From NCBI RefSeq assembly GCF_017948595.1, contig NZ_JAGFBV010000007.1, positions 62,001 to 126,000 on the forward strand: 64,000 bases of DNA, given 5' to 3'. The notes under the pieces are model-generated. The model saw only the letters and a list, made by a program, of their open reading frames with translations. It was not told the DNA's origin and did no database searches. Within the stretch, counting starts at the first letter, position 1; each line of letters opens with the position of its first letter. This document shows positions 27,084-35,508 of the stretch, piece after piece. The position numbers and the translations under genes are program-made. Source of the DNA: Flavobacterium geliluteum. Lineage in GTDB: Bacteria; Bacteroidota; Bacteroidia; Flavobacteriales; Flavobacteriaceae.

Positions 27084-27836
27084 ATGGCAAATTTATACGA
27101 CGGAAAAATGGCTGCAATTTACGATGCAATGTATCAAACTTTTGTTGACTACGACCAAGAATATGCTTTTTACAATACTCTGATACAGGAAAATAATGCC
27201 TCCAGTATTTTAGAAATTGGCAGCGGCACCGGAAACCTTGCCAAAAGATTCGAACAAAACAAACAAAATTACCAAGGTCTCGATTATAGCGATGACATGA
27301 TTGCCATTGCCAAAGAACGTAATAAAAATTGTTCTTTTATGCAAGGTGACATGCGCAATTTTCAACTCAAAAATCCGGTAGATGCTATCCTAATTACGGG
27401 AAGAAGCACCAGTTACCTCATTACCAATGCTGATGTCAATACTACTTTTGATGCCATTTTTAAGAATTTAACTAAAGATGGTGTTCTTATTTTTGATTTT
27501 ATAGATGCCAATCGATTTATTCCTTTTACCAAAGAAAACCCTGTTATCACTCACGAAGCTGAATATAAAAACATCAATTACATAAGGGAAAGTCATTGGG
27601 ATACCAACAATTCTCTGGAAAATTTTATGCTCGAATGGAACGCAGAATATTACACTATGTCAAATGGTAAAAAAGAAGTGATTGAAAATGATTTTTCGAC
27701 AGTGCGTGTTTTTACTCTTAATGAAATTCAGCTTTTTCTCTATCTTAATAATTTCGAAATTATTAAAACTATCGACAGAAAAACGTACGCTTATGATACG
27801 TATGTTATTGTAGCAAGAAAAAAAATCACAACTTAA
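27084..27836 (+). CDS. Class I SAM-dependent methyltransferase
   Basis: 250 residues. Motif I ILEIGSGTGNLAKRF (about residues 41-55), acidic strand-2 end GLDYS, and DAILITGRSTSYL in the motif IV position. It belongs with Methyltransf_11/25-type enzymes, related in style to the 254-residue protein at 4279. Substrate cannot be inferred. Its last 11 bases overlap the 3' end of the convergent gene on the other strand, with no terminator between them. Confidence 0.82.
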   Translation: MANLYDGKMAAIYDAMYQTFVDYDQEYAFYNTLIQENNASSILEIGSGTGNLAKRFEQNKQNYQGLDYSDDMIAIAKERNKNCSFMQGDMRNFQLKNPVDAILITGRSTSYLITNADVNTTFDAIFKNLTKDGVLIFDFIDANRFIPFTKENPVITHEAEYKNINYIRESHWDTNNSLENFMLEWNAEYYTMSNGKKEVIENDFSTVRVFTLNEIQLFLYLNNFEIIKTIDRKTYAYDTYVIVARKKITT

Positions 27837-28989
27837 ATTCCAGCGAATCAATAATTGCTTTTTCTTCGTCGGTTGCTGTAAATCCAGAAATATCCCAGTA
27901 TTTTGTCAGCACTTTATTCTTTTTATTGAAAAGTGTTTTTTCTTTAAAAACATCACTTTCATTGTAAGTGAAGTTTTGCTTATTAAAATTGGTAGTAATA
28001 AAATTATTGCGAACCTGAATATTTTTTACTTTATCTTTTAGAACCAGATCATAGGCTATTTCTTCGTTAGAACTGAGCAAATAATAATCCTCACCATCAA
28101 TTCTGTAAGTTACCTTAATTACCGATCTGGTAACATTTTTAGCACCTAGTTTCGTTTGTTCTTCAATTTGAATTAGATTGGCAGGCTTTATAATAATACT
28201 ATATTCTACAATTAACTTTTTTATCGGATCATAAATAATCTCATACGTTTCAAGCGCCTTTTTAGATGTGTCCAACGGAGTCACAGACATGATATAATAG
28301 TCCTTATTATTTGGATGACCCGTTGTTGTAAACTCATATTCTTTCTTCGTTTTTGAATCTAAAAGAGGATCAAGATATTTTAAATTTGAATAATTTTCCA
28401 TAATATTATTCAAATTATATCCCTTTAAATCGGCACTAACATCAGTTTCCAGCAATCCATAAGACCTGTTTTGCTCTACTAATAATGTGGTGGTTGATTT
28501 CTTTTTATTTCCTTCAAATTGAAAATTTACCAATCCGTCATTATAATAAGAATATTTATTATCCAGCATAAAAAACTCTCTTACATAGACTTTTAATCTG
28601 TACGAATTGGCAAGTTTCTGCCTTGAATTAGAAACAATTTTTTGAAGATTTTTTTCAGGATTCTCTTTTGAGACAACAATTTCTGCCAATTTATTGTTGT
28701 TACTTTTAAGATAAACGACAAACAAATCCGGTTTTAAAGATGCCCAGCGAAGCAACACTTTTTCGTAATTTGTTTCAGAGACCTCAATATTTGAACCTCC
28801 CGTTAACATAAAAGTTACTTTACCTTCTTGATTACTTATCAAAATTTGTTTTGTCTTTGCTATTACAACAGTCGCATTTTCTATAGGCAACTGAGTTTCT
28901 ATATCTTTTATAACAATAGAATATTCTTTGCTTTGAGAAAAAACGGTAACATAAAAGAATATGAAAAATAAAACTATTAATCTCTTCAT
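27826..28989 (-). CDS. Secreted protein with CarboxypepD_reg-like N-terminal domain
   Basis: 387 residues. Signal peptide ends VFSQS (18). Residues ~22-90 resemble a carboxypeptidase regulatory-like sandwich (IEDATVVIAKTKQILISN-type strands with ETQLPIENATVV). The rest is a long strand-rich region with YVREFFMLDNKYSYYNDG and a C-terminal segment common to flavobacterial proteins of unknown function that carry this domain. Location is probably the periplasm or outer membrane. Convergent with the methyltransferase gene, overlapping by 11 bases. Confidence 0.65.
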   Translation of the reverse strand: MKRLIVLFFIFFYVTVFSQSKEYSIVIKDIETQLPIENATVVIAKTKQILISNQEGKVTFMLTGGSNIEVSETNYEKVLLRWASLKPDLFVVYLKSNNNKLAEIVVSKENPEKNLQKIVSNSRQKLANSYRLKVYVREFFMLDNKYSYYNDGLVNFQFEGNKKKSTTTLLVEQNRSYGLLETDVSADLKGYNLNNIMENYSNLKYLDPLLDSKTKKEYEFTTTGHPNNKDYYIMSVTPLDTSKKALETYEIIYDPIKKLIVEYSIIIKPANLIQIEEQTKLGAKNVTRSVIKVTYRIDGEDYYLLSSNEEIAYDLVLKDKVKNIQVRNNFITTNFNKQNFTYNESDVFKEKTLFNKKNKVLTKYWDISGFTATDEEKAIIDSLEFKL

Positions 28990-29104
28990 TGTTTATTGTG
29001 AAATTTATTTTTTATGAATTTACATCAAATTAACAAAAATAAAACGTTAAATATCAATACAATACACAACAAAACGCAAAAGAGCAAAAAAAAAGCAAAA
29101 AAAA

Positions 29105-29125
29105 TCCTAAGTTTAACACTTAGGA
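29105..29125. terminator. Terminator for the ferredoxin gene
   Basis: Perfect 8-bp stem TCCTAAGT / ACTTAGGA with a 5-base loop. T-rich runs follow in both directions (minus strand: the A-rich tract at 29087-29104; plus strand: TTTTTTT from 29129), so it works chiefly for the ferredoxin gene ending at 29178. Confidence 0.8.
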
Positions 29126-29177
29126 CTCTTTTTTTATGTAAGTTTTGAAATAAATTCAAAATTATTATGACTAACTG

Positions 29178-29525
29178 TTATCCATGTAAAAACGCCTGTC
29201 TGTTTAACAAGGTTTCTTCATCTTCTACGTGATTATCATCAGGTATACAACAATCAACAGGACATACAGCAGCACATTGCGGCTCATCATGAAAACCTTT
29301 ACACTCAGTACATTTACCAGGAACGATGTAATACACTTCGTCAGAAATAGGCGTCTGCGCATCTTCTGCATCGACCTCAGTTCCGTCTGGCAAAATTACT
29401 TTTCCAGAAAGACTTGTTCCATCTTTATATCTCCAATCGTCAGCACCTTCATAAATTGCTGTATTTGGGCATTCTGGTTCACAAGCCCCGCAGTTTATGC
29501 ATTCGTCAGTTATTATTATTGCCAT
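29178..29525 (-). CDS. 2[4Fe-4S] ferredoxin
   Basis: 115 residues. Two clusters are predicted: [12 protein letters not shown] (residues ~10-21) and [22 protein letters not shown] (about 73-94, the second motif with a longer spacer between its second and third Cys). A ~45-residue insert between the motifs is typical of the Bacteroidota version. It is a soluble electron carrier; partner enzymes cannot be named from this locus. It is divergent from the acyl-CoA reductase gene. Confidence 0.92.
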   Translation of the reverse strand: MAIIITDECINCGACEPECPNTAIYEGADDWRYKDGTSLSGKVILPDGTEVDAEDAQTPISDEVYYIVPGKCTECKGFHDEPQCAAVCPVDCCIPDDNHVEDEETLLNRQAFLHG

Positions 29526-29605
29526 TGTTTTTTAGTCTTAAAGTTAAAAGTCTTATTAGTTAAAAAGTCAAAAAAAAGCATTTCAATCTTTTGACCAGAT
29601 GCCTT

Positions 29606-29636
29606 TTGACTTTCGACTTATTTATGCTTATTTTTG
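29606..29636 (+). promoter_or_regulatory. Promoter of the acyl-CoA reductase gene (TTG-N20-TATTTTTG)
   Basis: TTG at 29606-29608 and TATTTTTG at 29629-29636, 20 bases apart, match the flavobacterial consensus well. The box lies 41 bases before the ATG at 29677, and it falls inside any longer reading frame from 29599, which decides for the shorter start. Confidence 0.72.
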
Positions 29637-29676
29637 TGCAAAATTACAATCAAAACCTTTCATAAACAAATTACTT

Positions 29677-30750
29677 ATGTTACAAAACGAAAAAAAACAA
29701 TCTTTTATAGCACTAGGGCAATTTTTAAGTCAATTTTCTGAGCAAGGAAACACTAAAAACGAATTGGTTTCGGGTAATGATTTGTTTTTTGATGATTTTA
29801 CACATTTAATTCAGCTTTCTCAATCTCACAACGGATGGTACACCCCTGAACAAGTGTATTTTGCTATACAATCTTGGGCTACAGCCTTGACCGAGGAAAA
29901 CATTAACAAATGGCTAGCACCTTATTCTTCAAACGCTTCTCAGGACAATAAAAATATAAAAACGGTTGCTTTAATTCTGGCCGGAAATATTCCTTTGGTA
30001 GGCTTTCATGATTTCTTATCGGTTTTGATTACGGGAAATAAAACCTTAATCAAAACTTCTTCAAACGACCAGCATTTATTGCCTTTTTTGGCTAAATATT
30101 TAATTTTTATTGATGAAAGCCTGAAAGATAAAATCACTTTCGTGGAAGGAAAATTAGAAAATTTTGATACCGTAATTGCTACCGGAAGCAACAATACAGC
30201 ACGCTATTTTGAATATTATTTTAAAGACAAACCTTCGATAATCAGAAAAAACAGAAACTCGGTTGCTGTTTTGAATGGAAAGGAAACTAAAGAAGATTTG
30301 GAAGCATTAGGCGAAGATATTTTTAGGTATTTTGGGTTAGGATGCCGCAATGTTTCGAAAATATTTGTCCCAAAAGGCTATCAATTTGATGCTTTTTTTG
30401 AAGCTATTTTTAAATATCAGGATGTTATTCATTACGAGAAATACGCTAACAATTACGATTATAATAAAGCGGTATTTTTAATGAGTAATTTTAAATTGCT
30501 CGACAATGGGTTTCTTACCATCAAAGAAGACACCAGTTACGCCTCTCCTATTTCGAGCGTTTTTTACGAATTTTACGAAAATATAGACGACCTACAAAAA
30601 CGACTTCACGCTGATGCTGAGCAAATTCAGTGCATCGTGAGCAATAATCTCATTCAAAACAGTATTGCGTTTGGCGAAAGTCAAAAACCCCAATTATGGG
30701 ATTACGCAGATAACGTAGATACTATAACGTTTTTGTTAACAACAAAGTAA
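29677..30750 (+). CDS. LuxC-like acyl-CoA reductase
   Basis: 357 residues from ATG 29677; an upstream in-frame ATG at 29599 precedes the promoter and is rejected. The aldehyde-dehydrogenase-like fold of LuxC proteins is suggested by LAGNIPLVGFHDFLSVLITGNKTLIKTSS, here quoted only in part (AGNIPLVGFHD), and by GLGCRNVSKIF, which contains the catalytic Cys. LuxC enzymes reduce acyl-CoA or acyl-protein to aldehyde. In flavobacteria the gene stands next to serC/serA and its real substrate is unknown. Confidence 0.85.
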   Translation: MLQNEKKQSFIALGQFLSQFSEQGNTKNELVSGNDLFFDDFTHLIQLSQSHNGWYTPEQVYFAIQSWATALTEENINKWLAPYSSNASQDNKNIKTVALILAGNIPLVGFHDFLSVLITGNKTLIKTSSNDQHLLPFLAKYLIFIDESLKDKITFVEGKLENFDTVIATGSNNTARYFEYYFKDKPSIIRKNRNSVAVLNGKETKEDLEALGEDIFRYFGLGCRNVSKIFVPKGYQFDAFFEAIFKYQDVIHYEKYANNYDYNKAVFLMSNFKLLDNGFLTIKEDTSYASPISSVFYEFYENIDDLQKRLHADAEQIQCIVSNNLIQNSIAFGESQKPQLWDYADNVDTITFLLTTK

Positions 30751-30841
30751 AAATATGTTCAATTATTTCGAATAATTTATCGCTTTTTCAGCTCCTATTG
30801 CCGAAATTTGCGTTTTTAAAATTCGGACTATTAACTCTACC

Positions 30842-31912
30842 ATGAAAAAACACAACTACAGCGCAGGACCAAGTATTTTACCACAAGAAGTTTTTGAAAA
30901 AGCATCAAAAGCAGTTCTAAATTTTAACGATTCCGGATTATCTATTCTGGAAATTTCGCACCGAAGCAAAGATTTTGTTGCGGTAATGGACGAAGCTCGA
31001 TCGCTAGCCTTAGAATTATTAGGATTGGAAGGAAAAGGATATCAAGCCTTATTTTTGCAAGGTGGTGCAAGTACTGCCTTCCTGATGGCACCTTACAACC
31101 TGATGAAAGAAAACGGAAAAGCTGCTTATTTAGACTCTGGAACTTGGGCAACGGCCGCGATCAAAGAAGCGAAGCTTTTTGGAGAAACGGTTATCGTAGG
31201 CTCTTCTAAAGAAGAAAATTACAATCATATTCCGAAAGGATACTCAATACCAACTGATGCCGATTATTTTCACTGTACGAGCAACAATACTATTTTTGGA
31301 ACTCAAATGAAAGAATTTCCCGCAACCAACATTCCTGTGGTTTGCGACATGAGTTCTGATATTTTTTCGCGCAATTTAGATTTCTCTAAATTTGATTTGA
31401 TTTATGCCGGAGCTCAAAAAAATATGGGTCCTGCAGGAACTACTTTGGTGGTAATCAAAGAAGAAATTTTGGGTAAAAACGGAAGAACAATTCCAAGTAT
31501 GTTGGATTATGCCAAACATATTAAAGCAGAAAGTATGTACAATACACCTCCTGTTTTTGCCGTTTATGTTTCGCTATTGACTTTGCAATGGATAAAAAGC
31601 AAAGGAGGCATTGCAGCTGTTGAAAAACTGAACGATGCAAAAGCCGCTTTATTATATGCAGAAATCGATAGAAACCCATTGTTTAAAGGAGCTGCAGCTG
31701 TTGAAGACCGTTCGAAAATGAATGTGACTTTCTTGCTCAACAACGAAGAACATACGGCTACTTTTGATGCTTTATGGAAAGAAGCGAATATCTCTGGATT
31801 GCCAGGACATCGTTCTGTGGGCGGTTACAGAGCTTCTATTTACAACGCTATGCCTATCGAAAGTGTTCAGGTATTGGTAGATGTAATGAAGGCTTTGGAA
31901 AGTAAAGTTTAA
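30842..31912 (+). CDS. serC: Phosphoserine aminotransferase
   Basis: 356 residues, class V PLP aminotransferase. The PLP-binding lysine is Lys193 in AGAQKNMGPAG; the N-terminal HNYSAGPSILP and C-terminal GLPGHRSVGGYRASIYN are SerC signatures. It converts 3-phosphohydroxypyruvate and glutamate to phosphoserine, the second step of serine synthesis, and may also serve in pyridoxal phosphate synthesis. The dehydrogenase of the first step (serA) follows 217 bases later on the same strand. Confidence 0.96.
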   Translation: MKKHNYSAGPSILPQEVFEKASKAVLNFNDSGLSILEISHRSKDFVAVMDEARSLALELLGLEGKGYQALFLQGGASTAFLMAPYNLMKENGKAAYLDSGTWATAAIKEAKLFGETVIVGSSKEENYNHIPKGYSIPTDADYFHCTSNNTIFGTQMKEFPATNIPVVCDMSSDIFSRNLDFSKFDLIYAGAQKNMGPAGTTLVVIKEEILGKNGRTIPSMLDYAKHIKAESMYNTPPVFAVYVSLLTLQWIKSKGGIAAVEKLNDAKAALLYAEIDRNPLFKGAAAVEDRSKMNVTFLLNNEEHTATFDALWKEANISGLPGHRSVGGYRASIYNAMPIESVQVLVDVMKALESKV

Positions 31913-31981
31913 TTGTGTATTCGGTTAATCGTTAATTTGATTAATTGTTGAATCGAAAATAGCAATTGAACACCGGATTTC

Positions 31982-32062
31982 TAGCCCCGATAGCAGTGGA
32001 AATCCTTTTGTACCGGGGTTCGGCACAAAAGATTGGAGCGGATAGCGGGATTAGCTCCTGAA
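31982..32062. repeat. Dispersed structured ~85-bp element, copy 2
   Basis: TAGCCCCGATAGCAGTGGAAA, then the stem AATCCTTTTGT / ACAAAAGATT, then GGAGCGGATAGCGGG and TTAGCTCCTGAA. Layout and wording match copy 1 at 8594-8678. It sits between serC and serA and is flanked on both sides by AACGATTAA-type repeats (31920-31955, 32090-32125). Confidence 0.72.
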
Positions 32063-32129
32063 TCAAAAAAAAAAATCATAATATTGGTTCATCGGTTAAA
32101 CGATTAACCAAATAAACAAATAAACTAAA

Positions 32130-33080
32130 ATGAAAGTATTAGCCAATGACGGAATCTCTAAAAGTGGAATTCTAGCTTTAGAAAAAGGTGGATTTGAAGT
32201 GATAACGACAAAAGTAGCACAGGAACAAGTAGCTAATTTTGTGAATGAAAACAATGTAGACGTAGTTTTGGTGCGTAGTGCGACCAAGATTCGTAAAGAT
32301 ATTATTGATGCTTGCCCGGGGCTAAAAATTATTGGCCGTGGTGGTGTTGGTATGGACAATATTGATGTGGATTATGCCAAAAGCAAAGGAATTCATGTGA
32401 TTAATACACCGGCATCTTCATCTGAATCGGTTGCCGAATTGGTGTTTGCACACTTGTTTTCTGGTGTTCGTTTTTTACATGACTCAAACAGAAATATGCC
32501 GTTAGAAGGTGATTCTAACTTTGATGGTTTGAAAAAAGCATACGCAAATGGTGTTGAATTAAGAGGTAAAACGTTAGGTATTGTGGGTATTGGCCGTATT
32601 GGTCAAGCTACTGCAAAAATGGCGCTTGGTTTGGGTATGAAAGTAATTGCAGCAGATAGTTTTATTCCGTCTGTAGATGTAACGGTAACGTTTTTTGATG
32701 GTCAATCTATCACGACAACGATTGTTTCGCAATCATTAGAATCATTGTTTAAAGAGGCAGATTTTATTACACTACACGTTCCGGCACAAAATGGTTACAT
32801 TGTTGACGAAGCGGCTTTGGCTACTATGAAAGACGGTGTGGGTATTGTAAACTGTGCTCGTGGAGGCGTTATTGATGAAGTGGCTTTGATAAAAGCATTG
32901 GACTCTGGAAAAGTGGCTTTTGCAGGATTGGACGTTTTTGAAAGCGAACCAAAACCGGAAATGACGATCCTTATGCACCCAAAAATTTCGTTGACTCCAC
33001 ACATCGGAGCCGCAACCGGAGAAGCACAAGACAGAATCGGAACTGAATTAGCCTCACAAATTATCACATTATTAAGCTAA
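32130..33080 (+). CDS. serA: D-3-phosphoglycerate dehydrogenase type 2-hydroxyacid dehydrogenase
   Basis: 316 residues. NAD-binding GIVGIGRIGQA (151-160), catalytic Arg in NCARGGVIDE, Glu in FESEP and His in TPHIGAAT are all present. It lacks the C-terminal ACT domain that gives serine feedback control in E. coli SerA, as in other short SerA forms. The SerA assignment rests on adjacency to serC; a different 2-hydroxyacid substrate is possible. A strong terminator follows directly. Confidence 0.9.
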   Translation: MKVLANDGISKSGILALEKGGFEVITTKVAQEQVANFVNENNVDVVLVRSATKIRKDIIDACPGLKIIGRGGVGMDNIDVDYAKSKGIHVINTPASSSESVAELVFAHLFSGVRFLHDSNRNMPLEGDSNFDGLKKAYANGVELRGKTLGIVGIGRIGQATAKMALGLGMKVIAADSFIPSVDVTVTFFDGQSITTTIVSQSLESLFKEADFITLHVPAQNGYIVDEAALATMKDGVGIVNCARGGVIDEVALIKALDSGKVAFAGLDVFESEPKPEMTILMHPKISLTPHIGAATGEAQDRIGTELASQIITLLS

Positions 33081-33105
33081 TCAGGATTATATATTATATT
33101 AAGAA

Positions 33106-33139
33106 AAAGGGATTTATTACAATTGTAATAAATCCCTTT
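33106..33139. terminator. Perfect 34-bp palindromic terminator after serA
   Basis: AAAGGGATTTATTACAA joined directly to its exact reverse complement, followed by CTTTTTTTT. 25 bases after the serA stop. It isolates serA from the DUF937 gene, whose -7 box lies 12 bases beyond. Confidence 0.88.
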
Positions 33140-33150
33140 CTTTTTTTTAC

Positions 33151-33158
33151 TAAATTTG
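33151..33158 (+). promoter_or_regulatory. -7 box of the DUF937 gene
   Basis: TAAATTTG fits TAnnTTTG and lies 27 bases before the ATG at 33186. The nearest upstream TTG (33123-33125) is in the terminator stem and 25 bases away, a little too far. Confidence 0.5.
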
Positions 33159-33185
33159 ATACTTGTAACCAAAAATCTAAAAAAA

Positions 33186-33743
33186 ATGTTTGAGCAATTA
33201 TCACAATTAGTACAACAATACGGCGGTGATGCTGTCGTAAAAAACAATGCTGTTCCTAATGAGCAAAACGAAGATGTAATGAAGGAAGCAAGCAGTTCTA
33301 TTTTTTCAGGTCTGAAAAAAATTGCTGCTGAAGGTGGCACCGAGCAATTGGCCGGCTTGTTTCAAGGAAAATCTATTGACAGTTCTAATCCCGTTGTCAA
33401 ACAACTCACAGAACAATTGACTGGAAGTCTGGGACAAAAGTTTGGTTTGAGTAGCGAAACTTCTTCTGGAGTTGCGGCAAGTATGATTCCGCAAGTATTA
33501 AGTGCCTTAGTCAACAAAGCAAAAGATCCTAATGACAGTAGTTTTCAAATTTCGGACATTATTAGTGCTATTTCTGGAAATAGCGGTCAAGCCTCCAGCA
33601 TCATGGACACGATTTCTAAATACGGAATGCAATTTGGCCTGGATCAAAACGGAGACGGAAAAGTAGATCTAGGCGACGCATCTGCTCTTGCCTCTAGCAA
33701 AGGCGGAATTGGTGGTTTACTTGGTAAATTATTTGGAAAATAG
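33186..33743 (+). CDS. DUF937-domain protein
   Basis: 185 residues from ATG 33186; the frame opens at 33156 without a better start and overlaps the -7 box. The protein is Gly/Ser/Ala-rich with repeated short helices (residues ~10-120, DUF937) and a C-terminal Ca2+-loop-like DQNGDGKVDLGDAS (about 156-169) followed by a glycine-rich end. DUF937 proteins (YidB-like) are small, soluble and of uncertain role. Its place after serA is common in flavobacteria. Confidence 0.82.
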   Translation: MFEQLSQLVQQYGGDAVVKNNAVPNEQNEDVMKEASSSIFSGLKKIAAEGGTEQLAGLFQGKSIDSSNPVVKQLTEQLTGSLGQKFGLSSETSSGVAASMIPQVLSALVNKAKDPNDSSFQISDIISAISGNSGQASSIMDTISKYGMQFGLDQNGDGKVDLGDASALASSKGGIGGLLGKLFGK

Positions 33744-33870
33744 GTTTTTTGAAGGCGCTGAGATGCTGAGGTTCTAAGTTAAAAAAGCTGTTTACTTTGT
33801 CGTAAATGGCTTTTTTTTGTGGAGTTACAAAGGCTCAAAGATGCAGAGGTGCAGAGGTTGAGATAGTGAG
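33744..33870. repeat. CTGAG/CTAAG and GCAGAGG intergenic repeats
   Basis: Two tracts of the 'GCTGAGATGCTGAGGTTCTAAG' style occur, one at 33753-33778 and a variant rich in GCAGAGGTGCAGAGGTTGAG at 33826-33862. Wording is close to the tracts at 2863-2890 and 59175-59212. Between them lies GCTGTTTACTTTGTCGTAAATGGC, a possible weak hairpin followed by TTTTTTT (33810-33816), which could end the DUF937 transcript. Confidence 0.5.
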
Positions 33871-33950
33871 AGACTCCACCAACAAACAACTGATAACAAG
33901 CATCCAAAACCAGTTTTTTTTCGTACTTTTAAGTTCAAAATTTCAGGAAT

Positions 33951-34385
33951 ATGAAAAATTGCATTTACATACTGCTTGTTTTATTGGTGATTATTGCCTG
34001 CTCGACACCGCAAAAAACACTTGATGGTACTACAAAACAGAAGCTCGCCATAAATGATACGGTGCGCATTGCCAATGATTCTCTGGAATATGAAGTTATT
34101 ATTATCGATAACGGATTTAGCAGCTGGCTCGCCTCCAGAGCTCAGCCTCGTAATTACTATTCGCTGTCGTATCTCGAAACCAAGAATCAGTTTTATGTTT
34201 TAGAATGGAATAATCGGGTCATGCAGCCACAACGCTACAATCCTAATTTGTATGAAATGACGATTGATTACAGGCCCAATATTCGCTACGGATACGAAGT
34301 AAATTACCTGATTTACAACTATATGATTTATTTTCAGAATACCTACCAACAAAATCTTGGCGGAGGTTATATTCCTATCAGATAA
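33951..34385 (+). CDS. DUF6146-type lipoprotein
   Basis: 144 residues with lipobox VIIAC (Cys16-17). The mature part has a short linker and a conserved-looking core IIIDNGFSSWLASRAQPRNYYSLSY-type stretch (only part quoted: SSWLASRAQP) and a C-terminus rich in Tyr. From memory this fits the flavobacterial DUF6146 family. Envelope location; function unknown. The next gene begins 50 bases later with its own -7 box. Confidence 0.75.
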   Translation: MKNCIYILLVLLVIIACSTPQKTLDGTTKQKLAINDTVRIANDSLEYEVIIIDNGFSSWLASRAQPRNYYSLSYLETKNQFYVLEWNNRVMQPQRYNPNLYEMTIDYRPNIRYGYEVNYLIYNYMIYFQNTYQQNLGGGYIPIR

Positions 34386-34409
34386 TTTTAGTCCTTAAAT
34401 TTAGATTAC

Positions 34410-34417
34410 TATATTTG
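34410..34417 (+). promoter_or_regulatory. -7 box upstream of the DUF6787 gene
   Basis: TATATTTG, an exact match to TAnnTTTG, 18 bases before the start codon at 34436. No clear -33 TTG at the expected spacing. Confidence 0.45.
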
Positions 34418-34435
34418 TAATCATTACAAATAAAA

Positions 34436-34753
34436 ATGAATCGACTAAAGAAACGTTGGGGCATTACCTCAAATTTACAACTTGCCATAATATTTATTGT
34501 ATTTGCCATCACCGGATCGGCATCTGCATGGTTGTCTAAACCTTTTTGCGCATGGTTGGGCATTACCAAAGCAGATTTTGGAGGCTGGTTTACTTTAATT
34601 CGATTACTTATCATCTTCCCTATTTATCAGGTTTTATTAGTGGCTATAGGTACTATTTTTGGGCAATTTCGCTTTTTTTGGACTTTCGAAAAAAAGATGC
34701 TCAAAAACATGGGACTTGGTTTTTTGTTTAAAAATGATCAGCCCAACAGCTAA
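34436..34753 (+). CDS. DUF6787-type small membrane protein
   Basis: 105 residues. After a basic start (RLKKRW) two membrane helices (about 16-33 and 53-75) enclose SAWLSKPFCAWLGITK, a segment conserved in the flavobacterial DUF6787 family as I recall it. Function unknown. It marks the end of the core block; accessory genes follow. Confidence 0.78.
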   Translation: MNRLKKRWGITSNLQLAIIFIVFAITGSASAWLSKPFCAWLGITKADFGGWFTLIRLLIIFPIYQVLLVAIGTIFGQFRFFWTFEKKMLKNMGLGFLFKNDQPNS

Positions 34754-34774
34754 ATATGTTTTTTATAGTGTATC

Positions 34775-34807
34775 AAAAAATAAAATATATTTGATAGGAT
34801 ATAAAAA
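34775..34807 (+). repeat. 33-bp direct repeat, left copy
   Basis: This stretch is repeated with a single G/A difference at 40000-40032. It contains TATATTTG (34786-34793), an exact -7 box, and is followed by a 22-codon ORF (34808-34876, MKLSFGVK...). Similarity continues weakly for ~20 bases past the 33-mer. It is either a duplicated promoter or the edge of a mobile or recombined segment. Confidence 0.75.
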
Positions 34808-34952
34808 ATGAAACTAAGTTTTGGGGTTAAAATCATTAAACAGCCCGAAGAATTAACAAAACGAAATTTAACCTAAAAAGCATATTCCATTCACCGCTGT
34901 CAAGCATAGCACAGAACGATTTACTTACCCATTATTAATTAATACAAAAGCA

Positions 34953-35372
34953 ATGATAACAAGCAAATCTACAATTCTAATTAATGCAAGTAAAGATAAA
35001 GTCTGGGATGCTCTCACCAAACCAGAAATTGTAAAAAAATGGCAGTACGGAAGTGATTTGATTACCGACTGGGAAGTTGGTAGTGAAATTAGATTCAGGA
35101 ATGAGTGGGATAATAAAGTTTTTGAGCAGTGGGGAAAAATAATAGCCATTGTACCTCATAAGCTAATCAAATATAGCTTATTTTTCCCGAGACCTGACTT
35201 AGAGGACAAAGAAGAAAATTATTTCATCATGAGTTATATACTATCTGATGATGATGATAGGGTTAAACTAGAAATTGTAAAAGAAGACAATCGTACCGGA
35301 GCCGTAATCGAGAAAGACAGTGGTGAAGAAAATCCTGTCTTAAAGGCATTAAAAGAAATTATTGAAAAATAA
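34953..35372 (+). CDS. SRPBCC (AHSA1/START-like) domain protein
   Basis: 139 residues, single SRPBCC domain: TILINASKDKVWDALTKPEIVKKW at the N-terminus in family style (quoted in part: KVWDALTKPE), GSEIRFRNEW in the middle and a final helix ALKEIIEK. These proteins bind small hydrophobic ligands or act as Aha1-like factors. The reading frame is open upstream for 24 codons without a start, and a short ORF in a shifted frame precedes it, so the upstream region may be a decayed extension. Confidence 0.82.
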   Translation: MITSKSTILINASKDKVWDALTKPEIVKKWQYGSDLITDWEVGSEIRFRNEWDNKVFEQWGKIIAIVPHKLIKYSLFFPRPDLEDKEENYFIMSYILSDDDDRVKLEIVKEDNRTGAVIEKDSGEENPVLKALKEIIEK

Positions 35373-35508
35373 ATATGAGCTGGAGTTAATAATATAATCC
35401 ATTGCCAACCTTTCTAGTAAAACAAAAATATATTGAATAAAAACCTATATTTATTGTTTATCAATAAATAATTATTATATTCGTGATGTAATTTAAATTC
35501 AAATAATT

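Noticed and set aside
29599..29676. Upstream start of the acyl-CoA reductase gene
   Set aside because: It lies before or inside a consensus promoter and the extra residues do not resemble LuxC.
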